Positions 15,601 to 24,957 of a DNA stretch of 64,000 nucleotides are shown piece by piece. A program made the position numbers and the translations under genes. Each line of letters starts with the position of its first letter. Position 1 is the first letter of the stretch. The DNA lies in NCBI GenBank assembly GCA_946536225.1, contig CAMNEE010000002.1, forward strand, positions 316,967 to 380,966. The letters run 5' to 3'. The notes under the pieces were generated by a model. The model made no database searches. It was not told the DNA's origin and saw only the letters and a program-made list of their open reading frames with translations. The stretch is from UBA6985 sp946536225 (lineage in GTDB: Bacteria > Bacillota_I > Bacilli_A > RF39 > UBA660).

Positions 15601-17022
15601 ATGAATCCAGGAGCAATAGCAAATGCAGCAGGATCTGCAGCCGGTAGTGCTGCAACAAACGCTGCAGGTAATGTCGCAAGTAATGCTGCAAGCAATGTTG
15701 CTAACAATGCAGGAAATATTGCAGGTAAAGCCGCCGCCACAAATGTTCCACAACAACCAAAAGTTGGTGCTACTGCACCAGAACCTGGTGCTTCTACTGG
15801 TACCGCTCCTAGTATTGATTCTGCTCCAGAAGGTGGTAACAGTACTCTTGATAAAGTAAAAGATGCTGCTGAAAAGACAGACCAATTATCTGGAGATGAA
15901 AACCAAAATGGTGTTCAAGCAGGTGAAGGTGAAGAAGGACCTAAACCTGGAGATAAAGTTGATACAGGTAAAAAGATTGGTGAAGATGGACAAGTCGAGG
16001 ATTCATCTACAGCTAAATCAATAAAAGCAGCAGGAAGAGTTGTTGCAAGAGTATACGGTGGTGAAGCTGGAGGCCAAGCTGCTGATATGGTTGCTAAAAG
16101 TAAACTAGGAGATAAAGCGATAGGAGTTGTTTCTGACGTTGCTGATAAAGCACCAGGAGTTAAACAAGCAACAGAAGTGCTAGATAAAGCAGGTATTGCT
16201 GATGGTGTTAATGATGCACTTGATACTTATGAAAAAGCAAAAAGTGGAGATTTAAAAGGTGCAGCAGAATCTGCAAAGAAAACTAAAAAAGATTTAAAGA
16301 AAACAAAAAAATTCATGTTGCCTTTTATTATACTTGGTTCTCTACCAATTATAATACCAGCAATTGCAGTTATAGCAGTTGTTGCTGTCGCTGCTCAATC
16401 ACTTAGTTTTGAATCTACTAAATCCACAGAAGATATATATCAAAATATGTATTATTATGAATGGCCTGAACATCCTGAAAATGAATCTGGTGAAGGTGGT
16501 GGAGGAGAATCAGGACCATCTTATGGTGGAGATTATGAAGGTGAAGCTGCAAAAGTACCAAAAAGTGAAAGAATGAAATGGTTATTCCCTGATGGAGTAC
16601 CAACTACGGAATCAGAAATGCAAAAATATTTAAGTTCAATATCTGTTCCTATATGGACTGGATCTGGTACATCAACAATGAATTTAAGAATTCATTCAAA
16701 ACTTGCTTCTACATATCAAAAGATATTTGAAGAAATGGCAGCAATAAAGTTCCCAGTTGATCCTAGATGTACAGGAGGATATAATTGGAGACCAATGTCA
16801 ACAAATCCAAATAAACAATCTTACCATAGTTATGGATCAGTTGTAGACCTTAACTGGACTTATAATCCTTTAGTATATGGTACTGGTAATCCTTACTTAG
16901 GTATTTCTCCATATGCAATAACTCAAGATGTAGCTAACATTTGGAAAAAGTATGGATTCTATTGGGGTGGAGATTGGACTTCATACCAAGATTACATGCA
17001 TTTTACTTATACAAATAATTAA
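15601..17022 (+). CDS. Membrane-anchored M15 peptidase with Ala-rich N-terminal region
   Basis: Residues 1-235 are low-complexity and presumably cytoplasmic: Ala/Asn/Gly repeats (AIANAAGSAAGSAATNAAG), then Pro/Gly/Glu-rich and Lys-rich stretches. A membrane helix follows at about 238-265. After a Gly/Glu-rich linker comes an M15-type peptidase domain (about 360-473) with zinc ligands in SYHSYGSVVDLNW and DYMHF, preceded by the GGDW motif. Such enzymes cut peptide crosslinks in peptidoglycan. With the M23 protein this gives the locus two wall-cutting activities. The start has an AAAGGAGATGG site. Confidence 0.78.
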   Translation: MNPGAIANAAGSAAGSAATNAAGNVASNAASNVANNAGNIAGKAAATNVPQQPKVGATAPEPGASTGTAPSIDSAPEGGNSTLDKVKDAAEKTDQLSGDENQNGVQAGEGEEGPKPGDKVDTGKKIGEDGQVEDSSTAKSIKAAGRVVARVYGGEAGGQAADMVAKSKLGDKAIGVVSDVADKAPGVKQATEVLDKAGIADGVNDALDTYEKAKSGDLKGAAESAKKTKKDLKKTKKFMLPFIILGSLPIIIPAIAVIAVVAVAAQSLSFESTKSTEDIYQNMYYYEWPEHPENESGEGGGGESGPSYGGDYEGEAAKVPKSERMKWLFPDGVPTTESEMQKYLSSISVPIWTGSGTSTMNLRIHSKLASTYQKIFEEMAAIKFPVDPRCTGGYNWRPMSTNPNKQSYHSYGSVVDLNWTYNPLVYGTGNPYLGISPYAITQDVANIWKKYGFYWGGDWTSYQDYMHFTYTNN

Positions 17023-17039
17023 AAGAAAGAGTGATTTAT

Positions 17040-17708
17040 ATGAATAATAAGAAAGTATATGTTATGGTTTTAATTCTTTCTTTTTTTGTTTTAGGAATAT
17101 ACTCAATTAATTCCTTAAATACGCCAACAACAAATATTAATATTAATGTTAAAACTTATTTTGATGAAAACTACTTACCAATTGAACAAGTATTTGATGA
17201 ATATGAACATATAGATGATATACTAGTTGATAACAAATGGGATATTAGTTCAAGTGAATATATAAAGTTTGATCAATCTACAGCAAGAATATATAAATAT
17301 GATGAAGAAGGAAAAGAAATTGGTAGATATTCATATAGTATTATAGAAACTCTAGGAATTAATAAGAGTACAACTGAAAAAACAGATTTATCAATACTTT
17401 ATAAAATGACTATTAATAATCAACCACAAGATGTATATATGACAATAGTTACAGAAGATCCAAATACAAAAGTATTATCTTATTATCTAAAATGTGATTA
17501 TTTTTCAAACAGTTCAGTAAAAATGGATAATACAACAATAAAAGTAGAACCATCTACTGTTGAAGAAGAAACAGCTACTGTTACAAATGAAAAAGAAAAG
17601 AAAATAAATAGTATATATTTAATTGTAATTGGAGTATTTGCTATTATACTTTTAATTGCAATAATATTTGTTTTATTAAAGTTTGCAAGTGCAGCTAATA
17701 AGTATTAG
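17040..17708 (+). CDS. Bitopic protein with N- and C-terminal membrane helices
   Basis: A hydrophobic N-terminal segment (VYVMVLILSFFVLGIYSINS) may be a signal peptide or anchor. An external domain of about 160 residues follows, ending in an acidic/Thr-rich stalk, and then a C-terminal helix (about 195-217, IYLIVIGVFAIILLIAIIFVLL). No family is recognised. Its place between the M15 peptidase and the coupling protein suggests a structural part of the secretion system. ATG 17040 is preferred over an in-frame GTG nine bases upstream. Confidence 0.5.
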   Translation: MNNKKVYVMVLILSFFVLGIYSINSLNTPTTNININVKTYFDENYLPIEQVFDEYEHIDDILVDNKWDISSSEYIKFDQSTARIYKYDEEGKEIGRYSYSIIETLGINKSTTEKTDLSILYKMTINNQPQDVYMTIVTEDPNTKVLSYYLKCDYFSNSSVKMDNTTIKVEPSTVEEETATVTNEKEKKINSIYLIVIGVFAIILLIAIIFVLLKFASAANKY

Positions 17709-17739
17709 TTGACACTCCAGTAAGCAGTAATGTTATTAT
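17709..17739 (+). promoter_or_regulatory. Possible promoter before the coupling protein gene
   Basis: TTGACA (17709-17714) and TGTTATTAT (17731-17739, extended -10) have a long 19-base spacer. It lies in the only sizeable gap of the secretion locus, 97 bases between the bitopic gene and virD4, so the coupling gene may be transcribed separately. Confidence 0.4.
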
Positions 17740-17805
17740 CTAAGCATAAATTTATAGAAAAAAGAACGAAAGTATATTATACTATTCGGTGAAAGAAGGG
17801 TTATT

Positions 17806-20346
17806 ATGAAGTTCAAGTTTAACGTCACAGCAAAAGATTTTACAACTTTTCTAATATTTAGTGCATTCTTACTTATTACCTGTTCTTTAGGTGTAGGTAT
17901 TGTATTAACTCTACTAAGAGGAGAAGAACTTACTTTAAATCCATTTATTGGTTTTATGCCAAATAATATATTATTTACATTACTTATATTTTTTGTAGTT
18001 GAAATAGTAATATTCTCATCTGTTTCATCAAGTATATTTGAAAAGAGTGATTCTGCAGGATTCGGACTTTCATTTGGTGAAAAAGATTCAAAAGGATATT
18101 CTAGATGGTTAAAAGAAAAAGAAATGAAAAAACAATATAAAATTGTTGAAGTAGGTGTTCAAGATGCCGATGCTTCAGCAGCTGGTGTTGTTTTAATTAA
18201 TAATGGGAAAAGAATGTGGGTAGATAATGGTGAATACCACACACTTGTAATCGGAGTTACTGGTTCAGGTAAAACATCTGCCGTTATTAATCCACTTATA
18301 TATAGTTTAATTAAAGCTAAAGAATCTATGGTTCTAACAGACCCTAAAGGTGAACTTTATAGAACACATGCAAACCACTTAAAAGCACGTGGTTATAATG
18401 TTATAGTTTTAAACTTCCGTGAACCTGAAAAAGGCAATGCATGGAATCCATTAACACTTCCTTATACTTTATATAAAGAAGGAAATGTTGATAAAGCAGT
18501 AGAACTTGTAGATGACGTAGGTAAAAATATCGTTAAAGATGCTAAAGCAGATGATCCATTCTGGCAAGATTCTGCTGGTGACTACTTCTCAGGTTGTGCT
18601 CTTGGTCTAATTCAAGATGCAAAAGAAGAAGAAGTTAATATTAACTCGATTAATATTATGACAACAGTAGGTGAAGAAAAATTCGGTGCTGGATCTAACT
18701 ATATTAAGGAATACTTTGGACTTAAAGGTGAAGATTCATCAGCATACGTATTTGCTTCAAATACAATTAACTCACCAACAGAAACAAAAGGTGGTATCCT
18801 TTCAACATTTAGACAAAAGATTCGTGTATTCGCATCACGTGAAAATTTATCTGAAATGCTTTCTCATAGTGACTTTAGTATGGCAGATATTGGTAAAAAA
18901 CCAACTGCAGTATTTATAGTTATTCATGATGAAAAAACAACATACCATGCTCTTGCAACAATATTTATTAAACAATGTTACGAAACATTAATTGATGTTG
19001 CTCAAGCTAATGGTGGAGCTCTTCCTGTAAGAACAAACTTCTTACTAGATGAGTTTGCCAACATGCCAGCGTTAAAAGACGTTACAACAATGGTTACAGC
19101 AGCACGTTCAAGACATATTAGATTTACATTTATCATTCAAAACTTTGCCCAATTAAACGATGTTTATGGTAAAGATGATGCTGAAACAATTCGTTCTAAC
19201 TGTGGTAACTTAATTTACTTACTTACAACAGAACTTGCAGCTCTTGAAGAAATATCTAAACTATGTGGTGAAGTTAAGAGTAAAAAGGATGATAAGAGTG
19301 AATCACATCCATTAATTACTGTTGCTGACTTACAAAAACTACAAATGAATGAAGTTATCGTTTTAAGAAATAGAGCTCATCCATTTAAAACTAAATTTAC
19401 TCAAGCATTTAATATCGACTGGGGAGATGAAAAATATCCTGAAGCTGAATTTGTTACTAGAGAAAAACAACCAATTCAAATATTTGATATTAAAGAATTT
19501 GTAAAACTACGTATGAAGTCTAAAATGGGAGCTAATGGTGGAATGCCTGGTGGAGGACAAAAGAATCCATTTGGTGGGCTTCCTGGAAATCCATTTGCAG
19601 CACTTATGGGTGGTGGCCCTGGTTCATCTCCTATGGGTAATCCTATGGCCTCTTCTGCACCATCTTCAAGAGGAATATCTCCATTTGAAGAGATGATGAA
19701 GAGTAATCAAGGTGGAGCTCGTCCAGTTCCTCCAAGAAACGAAGGACCACAAAATAGATCAACTGGATTTAATATTGAAGAATTAATGAAGAAGATTGAC
19801 GCAAAGATTGCTGAACTTGAAGCAGAAGAAGCAGCTGAAAATGAAGCAAATAAAGCTAAAGAAACAACTGATTCTAATAAATTTAATCCACTTATTGATG
19901 CATCCCCTGCTAAAGACTTAGAAACAAAACCTAAGAGTGATGTATCAAGTGATTTAGGAGAACCAGAAGAAAAAGCAACAACTACATCATCAATTGCATC
20001 ATTTAGTGAAATGGTTAATAAAGCCATGCATAGTGAACCAAAATCATCACCAATGGTTACTAATCCAATTGATACTGAAACTAAGGCACCTGTGATGCCT
20101 ACAGAACCAATTATTAATAAACCATTAGGTGGAATAGTTGATCCAACTAAACAAATGACTTATGAAATGTACAAGAATGACGCTAATACAAAAGAAATAA
20201 AGGTTGAACCTGTTCAACAACAAGAACAAGTACCTCCTCAAACTGTAAAGGAAACACCTAAAGTTGAGAAGGTTGAAGTTAAACCAAACCCTTATGATAA
20301 CGTATCTGACGATCAATTCTTTGATGATTTCTTTGACGAAGAATAA
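17806..20346 (+). CDS. VirD4/TraG-type coupling protein
   Basis: Coupling proteins are hexameric membrane ATPases that hand DNA or protein substrates to the type IV channel. Two membrane helices lie near residues 12-35 and 48-70. Walker A is GVTGSGKTSAV (about 151-160), followed by LTDPKGELYRTHA; Walker B is FLLDEFANMP (about 410-419). FIIQNFAQL is a further family segment. Residues 585-846 are a disordered-looking Gly/Pro/Met-rich then acidic tail ending DDQFFDDFFDEE. Such acidic tails often recruit substrates. No relaxase gene is near. Confidence 0.9.
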   Translation: MKFKFNVTAKDFTTFLIFSAFLLITCSLGVGIVLTLLRGEELTLNPFIGFMPNNILFTLLIFFVVEIVIFSSVSSSIFEKSDSAGFGLSFGEKDSKGYSRWLKEKEMKKQYKIVEVGVQDADASAAGVVLINNGKRMWVDNGEYHTLVIGVTGSGKTSAVINPLIYSLIKAKESMVLTDPKGELYRTHANHLKARGYNVIVLNFREPEKGNAWNPLTLPYTLYKEGNVDKAVELVDDVGKNIVKDAKADDPFWQDSAGDYFSGCALGLIQDAKEEEVNINSINIMTTVGEEKFGAGSNYIKEYFGLKGEDSSAYVFASNTINSPTETKGGILSTFRQKIRVFASRENLSEMLSHSDFSMADIGKKPTAVFIVIHDEKTTYHALATIFIKQCYETLIDVAQANGGALPVRTNFLLDEFANMPALKDVTTMVTAARSRHIRFTFIIQNFAQLNDVYGKDDAETIRSNCGNLIYLLTTELAALEEISKLCGEVKSKKDDKSESHPLITVADLQKLQMNEVIVLRNRAHPFKTKFTQAFNIDWGDEKYPEAEFVTREKQPIQIFDIKEFVKLRMKSKMGANGGMPGGGQKNPFGGLPGNPFAALMGGGPGSSPMGNPMASSAPSSRGISPFEEMMKSNQGGARPVPPRNEGPQNRSTGFNIEELMKKIDAKIAELEAEEAAENEANKAKETTDSNKFNPLIDASPAKDLETKPKSDVSSDLGEPEEKATTTSSIASFSEMVNKAMHSEPKSSPMVTNPIDTETKAPVMPTEPIINKPLGGIVDPTKQMTYEMYKNDANTKEIKVEPVQQQEQVPPQTVKETPKVEKVEVKPNPYDNVSDDQFFDDFFDEE

Positions 20347-20364
20347 TTATTCTTCGTCTTTTTT
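20335..20364 (+). terminator. Terminator closing the secretion locus
   Basis: GACGAAGAAT pairs with ATTCTTCGTC around AATT, then T residues. The 5' arm encodes the last residues of the coupling protein. Confidence 0.85.
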
Positions 20365-20365
20365 A

Positions 20366-20374
20366 TGATATAAT
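20366..20374 (+). promoter_or_regulatory. Extended -10 promoter
   Basis: TGATATAAT begins two bases after the terminator T tract and lies 16 bases before the next start. Confidence 0.45.
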
Positions 20375-20389
20375 TTTATTGGTGATGAT

Positions 20390-20992
20390 ATGAATGATCT
20401 TGGAAGTGAGTTAACAAGTTTTATTATGTCATTTGGTATATTAGGAGGGCTCTTAAATAATTTATTTATTATTATTGAAGCAGTTATACCTATGTTACCA
20501 CTAAGTGCATTTGTTGCCATTAATATAATCATGTATGGGGGAGTAATGGCATTTTTCTTAAGCTGGATATTTACCATTCTAGGTGGATCTCTTATGTTTT
20601 GGATATGCCGTAACAAAATAAAGTCTTTTGTAGATAGAAAAATACAAGAAAATGCTAACTTTGATAAAGCACTTAAATTATCAAAACATATAGATAATAT
20701 GAGTATATCAACACTTAGTGTTTTAATAGCTTGTCCTTTTACACCATCATTTGTAATAAATGTAGGTGGAGGACTATCTAACATGAGTTTTTTAAAATAT
20801 ATTATATCTATGATAATAGGTAAGTCCTGTATGATTTATTTTTTATGTTATATAGGAGATAATATAGTAGAAAGTATAAATAATCCAATGATACTAATTA
20901 GAATAATTATATTACTATTAATTGCTTATATAGTAAGTGTAATAGTTAATAATATAGTATCTAAGAAAATTAACAGAAAGAAGGAAAAATAA
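20390..20992 (+). CDS. TVP38/TMEM64 (VTT-domain) membrane protein
   Basis: This 200-residue polytopic protein carries the VTT/DedA-like signature CPFTPSFVINVGGGLSNMS followed by a hydrophobic IGKSCMIYFLCYIG segment. Family members are proposed lipid scramblases or transporters. The N-terminal half has re-entrant-like hydrophobic segments (about residues 15-40 and 45-70). It is separated by one base from rmuC and is probably co-transcribed with it. Confidence 0.65.
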   Translation: MNDLGSELTSFIMSFGILGGLLNNLFIIIEAVIPMLPLSAFVAINIIMYGGVMAFFLSWIFTILGGSLMFWICRNKIKSFVDRKIQENANFDKALKLSKHIDNMSISTLSVLIACPFTPSFVINVGGGLSNMSFLKYIISMIIGKSCMIYFLCYIGDNIVESINNPMILIRIIILLLIAYIVSVIVNNIVSKKINRKKEK

Positions 20993-20993
20993 T

Positions 20994-22076
20994 ATGAATA
21001 ATACATTACTAATTATAGTTTTAGTTATATCAGTACTTAGCTTAATTACTAATATAGTAATTATGTTTAAGAAAAATGATAACTCTGAAATAACTAAAGA
21101 ACTAGGTGAATTTAGAAGAGAAATAACTAAAGAAATTGGAGATTTTAAGTATGATTTCTCAAGAAGTTTATCTAATGACTTTGATAAGATTAATGATAAG
21201 ATTGAAAATAAACTTCTTAGTATAAGTGATCGTGTAAATGAAAGACTAGATAACTCTTTAGAGAAAACTAACAAGACATTTAGTAATATCTTAGAACGTT
21301 TAACTAAGATAGATGAAGCTCAAAAAAATATAGATTTATTATCTAAAGATATTATTAATTTACAAAGTGTACTTACTGACAAGAAGACACGTGGTACATT
21401 TGGTGAAATAAATTTAAATTATATTCTTACATCTATATTTGGCGAGAAAAAAGAAATATATGACTTACAACATAAGATGAGTAATGGTTATATTGCAGAC
21501 TCAATACTATTTGCTCCAGAACCACTTGGTACAATTTGTATAGACTCTAAGTTTCCACTTGAAAACTATGAACGTATGTGTGATAGAAAACTAGATCAAG
21601 CATCTCGCGATACAGCATTTAAAGCATTCAAAGCAGATGTTAAAAAACATATTGATGCTATTAGTTCTAAATATATTATTCCAGGAGAAACTACTAATCA
21701 AGCAATCATGTTCTTACCTGCAGAAGCAGTATTTGCAGAACTAAATGCATATCATGAAGATTTATTAAAATATGCCTATAACAAGAATGTTTGGATATGT
21801 GGTCCAACAACACTTATGGCAACACTAACTACTATTCAAATGATTGTTAAGAATATTGAAAGAAATAAATATACTGAAGTAATACATAATGAACTTAATA
21901 AACTTGGTATTGAATTCAGACGTTATAAAGAACGTTGGGATAAACTTTCTAAGAGCATTGATTCAGTATCAAATGAAGTAAGAGATATCAACGTAACAAC
22001 AGATAAGATTACTAAGAAGTTTGATTTAATTAGTAATGCGGATATTAAAGCACTAGACTATAAAGAAGAAGAGTAA
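20994..22076 (+). CDS. rmuC: DNA recombination protein RmuC
   Basis: RmuC proteins limit recombination at inverted repeats and carry a nuclease-like domain. An N-terminal membrane helix (residues 3-23) is followed by a coiled coil to about residue 110. The conserved RmuC core follows: RGTFGEINLNYIL, then DSILFAPEPLGTICIDSKFPLENYE, IMFLPAEAVFAE and WICGPTTLMATL. Length is 360 residues, within the family range. The ATG is placed two bases after the preceding stop, with an AGAAAGAAGG site inside that gene. Confidence 0.88.
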   Translation: MNNTLLIIVLVISVLSLITNIVIMFKKNDNSEITKELGEFRREITKEIGDFKYDFSRSLSNDFDKINDKIENKLLSISDRVNERLDNSLEKTNKTFSNILERLTKIDEAQKNIDLLSKDIINLQSVLTDKKTRGTFGEINLNYILTSIFGEKKEIYDLQHKMSNGYIADSILFAPEPLGTICIDSKFPLENYERMCDRKLDQASRDTAFKAFKADVKKHIDAISSKYIIPGETTNQAIMFLPAEAVFAELNAYHEDLLKYAYNKNVWICGPTTLMATLTTIQMIVKNIERNKYTEVIHNELNKLGIEFRRYKERWDKLSKSIDSVSNEVRDINVTTDKITKKFDLISNADIKALDYKEEE

Positions 22077-22099
22077 ATAAGACTATTCTTCTTTTCTTT
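22062..22099 (+). terminator. Terminator overlapping the rmuC stop
   Basis: AAAGAAGAA (22062-22070, last rmuC codons) pairs with TTCTTCTTT (22086-22094); the loop contains the stop codon. Confidence 0.6.
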
Positions 22100-22122
22100 G
22101 TCTATAAAAATGTACTTGAATA

Positions 22123-22131
22123 TGTTATACT
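22123..22131 (+). promoter_or_regulatory. Extended -10 promoter of the ftsEX operon
   Basis: TGTTATACT lies 24 bases before the ftsE start; no good -35 is visible. Confidence 0.45.
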
Positions 22132-22155
22132 TAGTTAGGTAAGGTGATAAATAGA

Positions 22156-22857
22156 ATGGAATTTATAGAATTAAAAAATGTCTTTAAAGTATATAAAAAT
22201 GGTGTATCTGCCTTAGCTGACGTAAGTTTATCAATTAAGAAAGGTGAGTTTGTTTTCATCATTGGTCAATCTGGCTCAGGTAAATCCACTTTGTCTAAAT
22301 TATTATATAGAGAAGAAAAACCAAATCGTGGTTCAGTATATGTAGGTGGAGTAAACGTTTCTAAACTTAGAAATAGTAATGTTTACAAATTAAGAAGAAA
22401 GATTGGAGTAGTATTCCAAGACTTTAAACTTCTACCTAAATTAACTGTATATGAAAATGTTGCTTATCCACTTGAAACATATGGTATGTCTAAAGGTGAA
22501 ATAAGAACTAAAGTACTTGCAGCTCTAGATACAGTTGGATTAAAGGATAGACTTCACTCATTTCCAAATGAATTATCAGGTGGAGAACAACAAAGAGTTG
22601 GTCTTGCAAGAGCTATAGTAAACGAACCAAAACTAATAATATGTGATGAACCAACTGGAGACTTAGATCCAAAATTAAGTCGCGAAGTAATGGATTTCAT
22701 TGAAAAAATTAATGTTGAACTTGGTTCTACAATTATCATGGCAACACATGATAAAGAAATAGTTAATAGAATGAAAAAAAGAGTAATATGTCTTCATGAT
22801 GGAGTAGTAATCTCAGATAAAGAAAAAGGAGGTTATATCGAAGATGAGACTAATTAG
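22156..22857 (+). CDS. ftsE: Cell division ATP-binding protein FtsE
   Basis: FtsE is the ATPase of the FtsEX complex, which activates peptidoglycan hydrolases at the septum. Walker A is GQSGSGKSTLSK, the ABC signature is LSGGEQQR and Walker B is LIICDEPTGDLD. The Q-loop region VVFQDFKLLPKLTVYENVAYPLE is typical. I take ATG 22156 behind AAGGTGA; the in-frame GTG at 22144 lies in that site. It overlaps ftsX by 14 bases. Confidence 0.93.
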   Translation: MEFIELKNVFKVYKNGVSALADVSLSIKKGEFVFIIGQSGSGKSTLSKLLYREEKPNRGSVYVGGVNVSKLRNSNVYKLRRKIGVVFQDFKLLPKLTVYENVAYPLETYGMSKGEIRTKVLAALDTVGLKDRLHSFPNELSGGEQQRVGLARAIVNEPKLIICDEPTGDLDPKLSREVMDFIEKINVELGSTIIMATHDKEIVNRMKKRVICLHDGVVISDKEKGGYIEDETN

Positions 22858-23743
22858 AATATTTAATAAAAGTATAAAAGATGCTTTTAAAAGTACATTT
22901 AGAAACTTCTCTTTATCAATAGCTTCTATTTCATGTATTACTATTACACTTATAATTGTTGCACTTGCATTATTTGCAACTTATAACGTTAATAATATTA
23001 CAAGAAAGATTGAAGGAGTACTAGAAATAATAGTATTCGTTGATAGAGATGCAAGTGATGATGAAATTGCTGAATTAAAACAAGAAATAAATACTATTAA
23101 GAACGTTGATGAATCTAAAACAGAATATCGTTCTAAAGAAGAACTTGCTGAAAAACTAAGAAGAGAAGATGAATCCTTTGCATCAATGCTTGATACACTT
23201 GATTCAAATCCACTTCAACCAACATTTGTTGTCCTTGTTAAAGACGTAACAAAGATAAGTGATACAGCAACTAAAATAAAAGGACTACATAGAGTAACTA
23301 CAGTTAAATATGGAGAATCCTTAGTTAATAAGATGTTAAATGTATTTGGAATGTTAAGAAATGGCTTTGCAATAGCCGTAATTGCACTTATATTTGTAAC
23401 AGCCTTCTTAGTAGGAAATACAATTAAGATAACAATATTCTCAAGAAGACAAGAAATTCAAATCATGAGACTTGTTGGTACAAGTAATACTGTTATTAAA
23501 TTACCTTTCTTATTTGAAGGTTTAATCCTTGGAGTAATAGGTGGAGCCTTAGCTTCAATTATTTCTCTATTTGCATATTACTTCTTATATGACTTTACAA
23601 ATGGAACACTATTTACTAGTCTTGCTCCACTTGTAAATCCATCAACAATTATTCTAGATACAACTTTAGTATTATTACTAATAGGTGGACTAGTTGGTAT
23701 GTTTGGTTCACTATTATCTGCTAGAAAGTATTTGAAGATATAA
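22844..23743 (+). CDS. ftsX: Cell division membrane protein FtsX
   Basis: FtsX is the four-helix membrane partner of FtsE and carries the signal to an external hydrolase. Helix 1 is near residues 22-44. The large external loop (about 50-165) contains SKEELAEKLRRED and DSNPLQPTFVV. Three more helices follow, with the conserved NTIKITIFSRRQEIQIMRLVGTS segment between. Its stop overlaps the start of the hydrolase gene. Confidence 0.92.
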   Translation: MRLIRIFNKSIKDAFKSTFRNFSLSIASISCITITLIIVALALFATYNVNNITRKIEGVLEIIVFVDRDASDDEIAELKQEINTIKNVDESKTEYRSKEELAEKLRREDESFASMLDTLDSNPLQPTFVVLVKDVTKISDTATKIKGLHRVTTVKYGESLVNKMLNVFGMLRNGFAIAVIALIFVTAFLVGNTIKITIFSRRQEIQIMRLVGTSNTVIKLPFLFEGLILGVIGGALASIISLFAYYFLYDFTNGTLFTSLAPLVNPSTIILDTTLVLLLIGGLVGMFGSLLSARKYLKI

Positions 23744-24948
23744 TGAAGAAACTAAGAAGTATTTTAATAGTATTTGTTATTATTCTTTGTATTATTATTC
23801 CTCTTGGTGCAGAAGCAAAATCAAACGCTAAAACACTAGCAGAATTAAGAAAAGAATTACAAGCACTTAAGAATAAAGAAGCAAGTAATAAAGCAACAAA
23901 GAATCAAACAAAATCTAATATCAATTCTGCTACTAACTCAATAACAAATAAGAAGTCAGAGATTGAAACAAATACTCAAACAATTAAGGATGCAACAGAA
24001 GAGTCCGAAAGACTTACTAAAGAAATAGCAGAGGGTAAGATAGAACTTGAAAAATTAGTTGCAGCCTATCAGTTAGCATCAGAAAATAATATATATCTTG
24101 AATATGTATTTAATTCTAAAGACTATGAAGACTTGGTATATAGAACAGCTTTATCTGAACAAGTAATGTCTTATGTTAATGATGAAATTGATTCATGGAA
24201 TAATAAGATTGAATATAATAAAGAATTAAAAGTTGAACTTGCAAATAAATCTGCTCAACTAGAAGAAGATATTAACTCTTTATCATCATCTATTGAAGAA
24301 TGGGGTAATACTCTAAAACAATTAGATGAAAAAGCTCTTTCAATTACTGATGAAATTAAGAGTACTCAAGAGTTAATAGATTATTATAAAAATATAGGTT
24401 GTGGTGAAAACGAGAACCTAGAATCATGTGTAGCTGTAAAAGGAGATACAATGTTTATTAGACCTTTATATAAAGGTACTGTAACATCTTACTATGGATA
24501 TAGAATAAGTCCTATTACAGGTAAAGCACAATCATTCCATAATGGAACAGACATAGGTGGAAATTCAGAAGGAACACCAGTATATGCTGTTGCAAATGGT
24601 ATGGTAGGAAAAATTATTAGAAAAGCTTCTTGTGGTGGTAACCAAGTATTCGTATATCATACAGTTAAAGGAGTTAAATATACAACTAACTACATGCATT
24701 TATTAACAATAAATGTATCAGTTGGTCAACAAGTTTCATCAGCAACACAAATAGGTACTGTTGGTGGTGGAAGAGGAACAAGTAGTTATGAAACATGTTC
24801 AACTGGTGCTCACTTACACTTAAGTTTAGCAACTGGTTGGTATGGTCAAACATATACATCATATTCTCAATATACATCTCATTTATTAGATGCTAGAAAT
24901 TATATTAATATACCTAAAATGGGAGTATGGTTCTACGGTAGATATTAG
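23743..24948 (+). CDS. PcsB/EnvC-like M23 hydrolase partner of FtsEX
   Basis: A signal peptide (ILIVFVIILCIIIPLGAEAK) is followed by a long coiled coil (about 27-225), typical of proteins controlled by FtsEX. A LytM/M23 domain follows (about 235-375) with zinc ligands in HNGTDIGG and HLHLSL. The ligands are intact, so it is probably an active endopeptidase rather than only an activator. The start overlaps the ftsX stop, which supports joint function in septum splitting. Confidence 0.85.
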   Translation: MKKLRSILIVFVIILCIIIPLGAEAKSNAKTLAELRKELQALKNKEASNKATKNQTKSNINSATNSITNKKSEIETNTQTIKDATEESERLTKEIAEGKIELEKLVAAYQLASENNIYLEYVFNSKDYEDLVYRTALSEQVMSYVNDEIDSWNNKIEYNKELKVELANKSAQLEEDINSLSSSIEEWGNTLKQLDEKALSITDEIKSTQELIDYYKNIGCGENENLESCVAVKGDTMFIRPLYKGTVTSYYGYRISPITGKAQSFHNGTDIGGNSEGTPVYAVANGMVGKIIRKASCGGNQVFVYHTVKGVKYTTNYMHLLTINVSVGQQVSSATQIGTVGGGRGTSSYETCSTGAHLHLSLATGWYGQTYTSYSQYTSHLLDARNYINIPKMGVWFYGRY

Positions 24949-24957
24949 GAGGTTTTT

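Noticed and set aside
15623..15859. Alternate forward frame inside the Ala-rich M15 peptidase gene
   Set aside because: It is a +1-frame shadow of repetitive GCA/AAT codons with no ribosome site.
6625..20346. Calling the secretion locus an integrative conjugative element
   Set aside because: No relaxase, integrase, excisionase, oriT-like repeat or flanking direct repeats could be found within or next to it.
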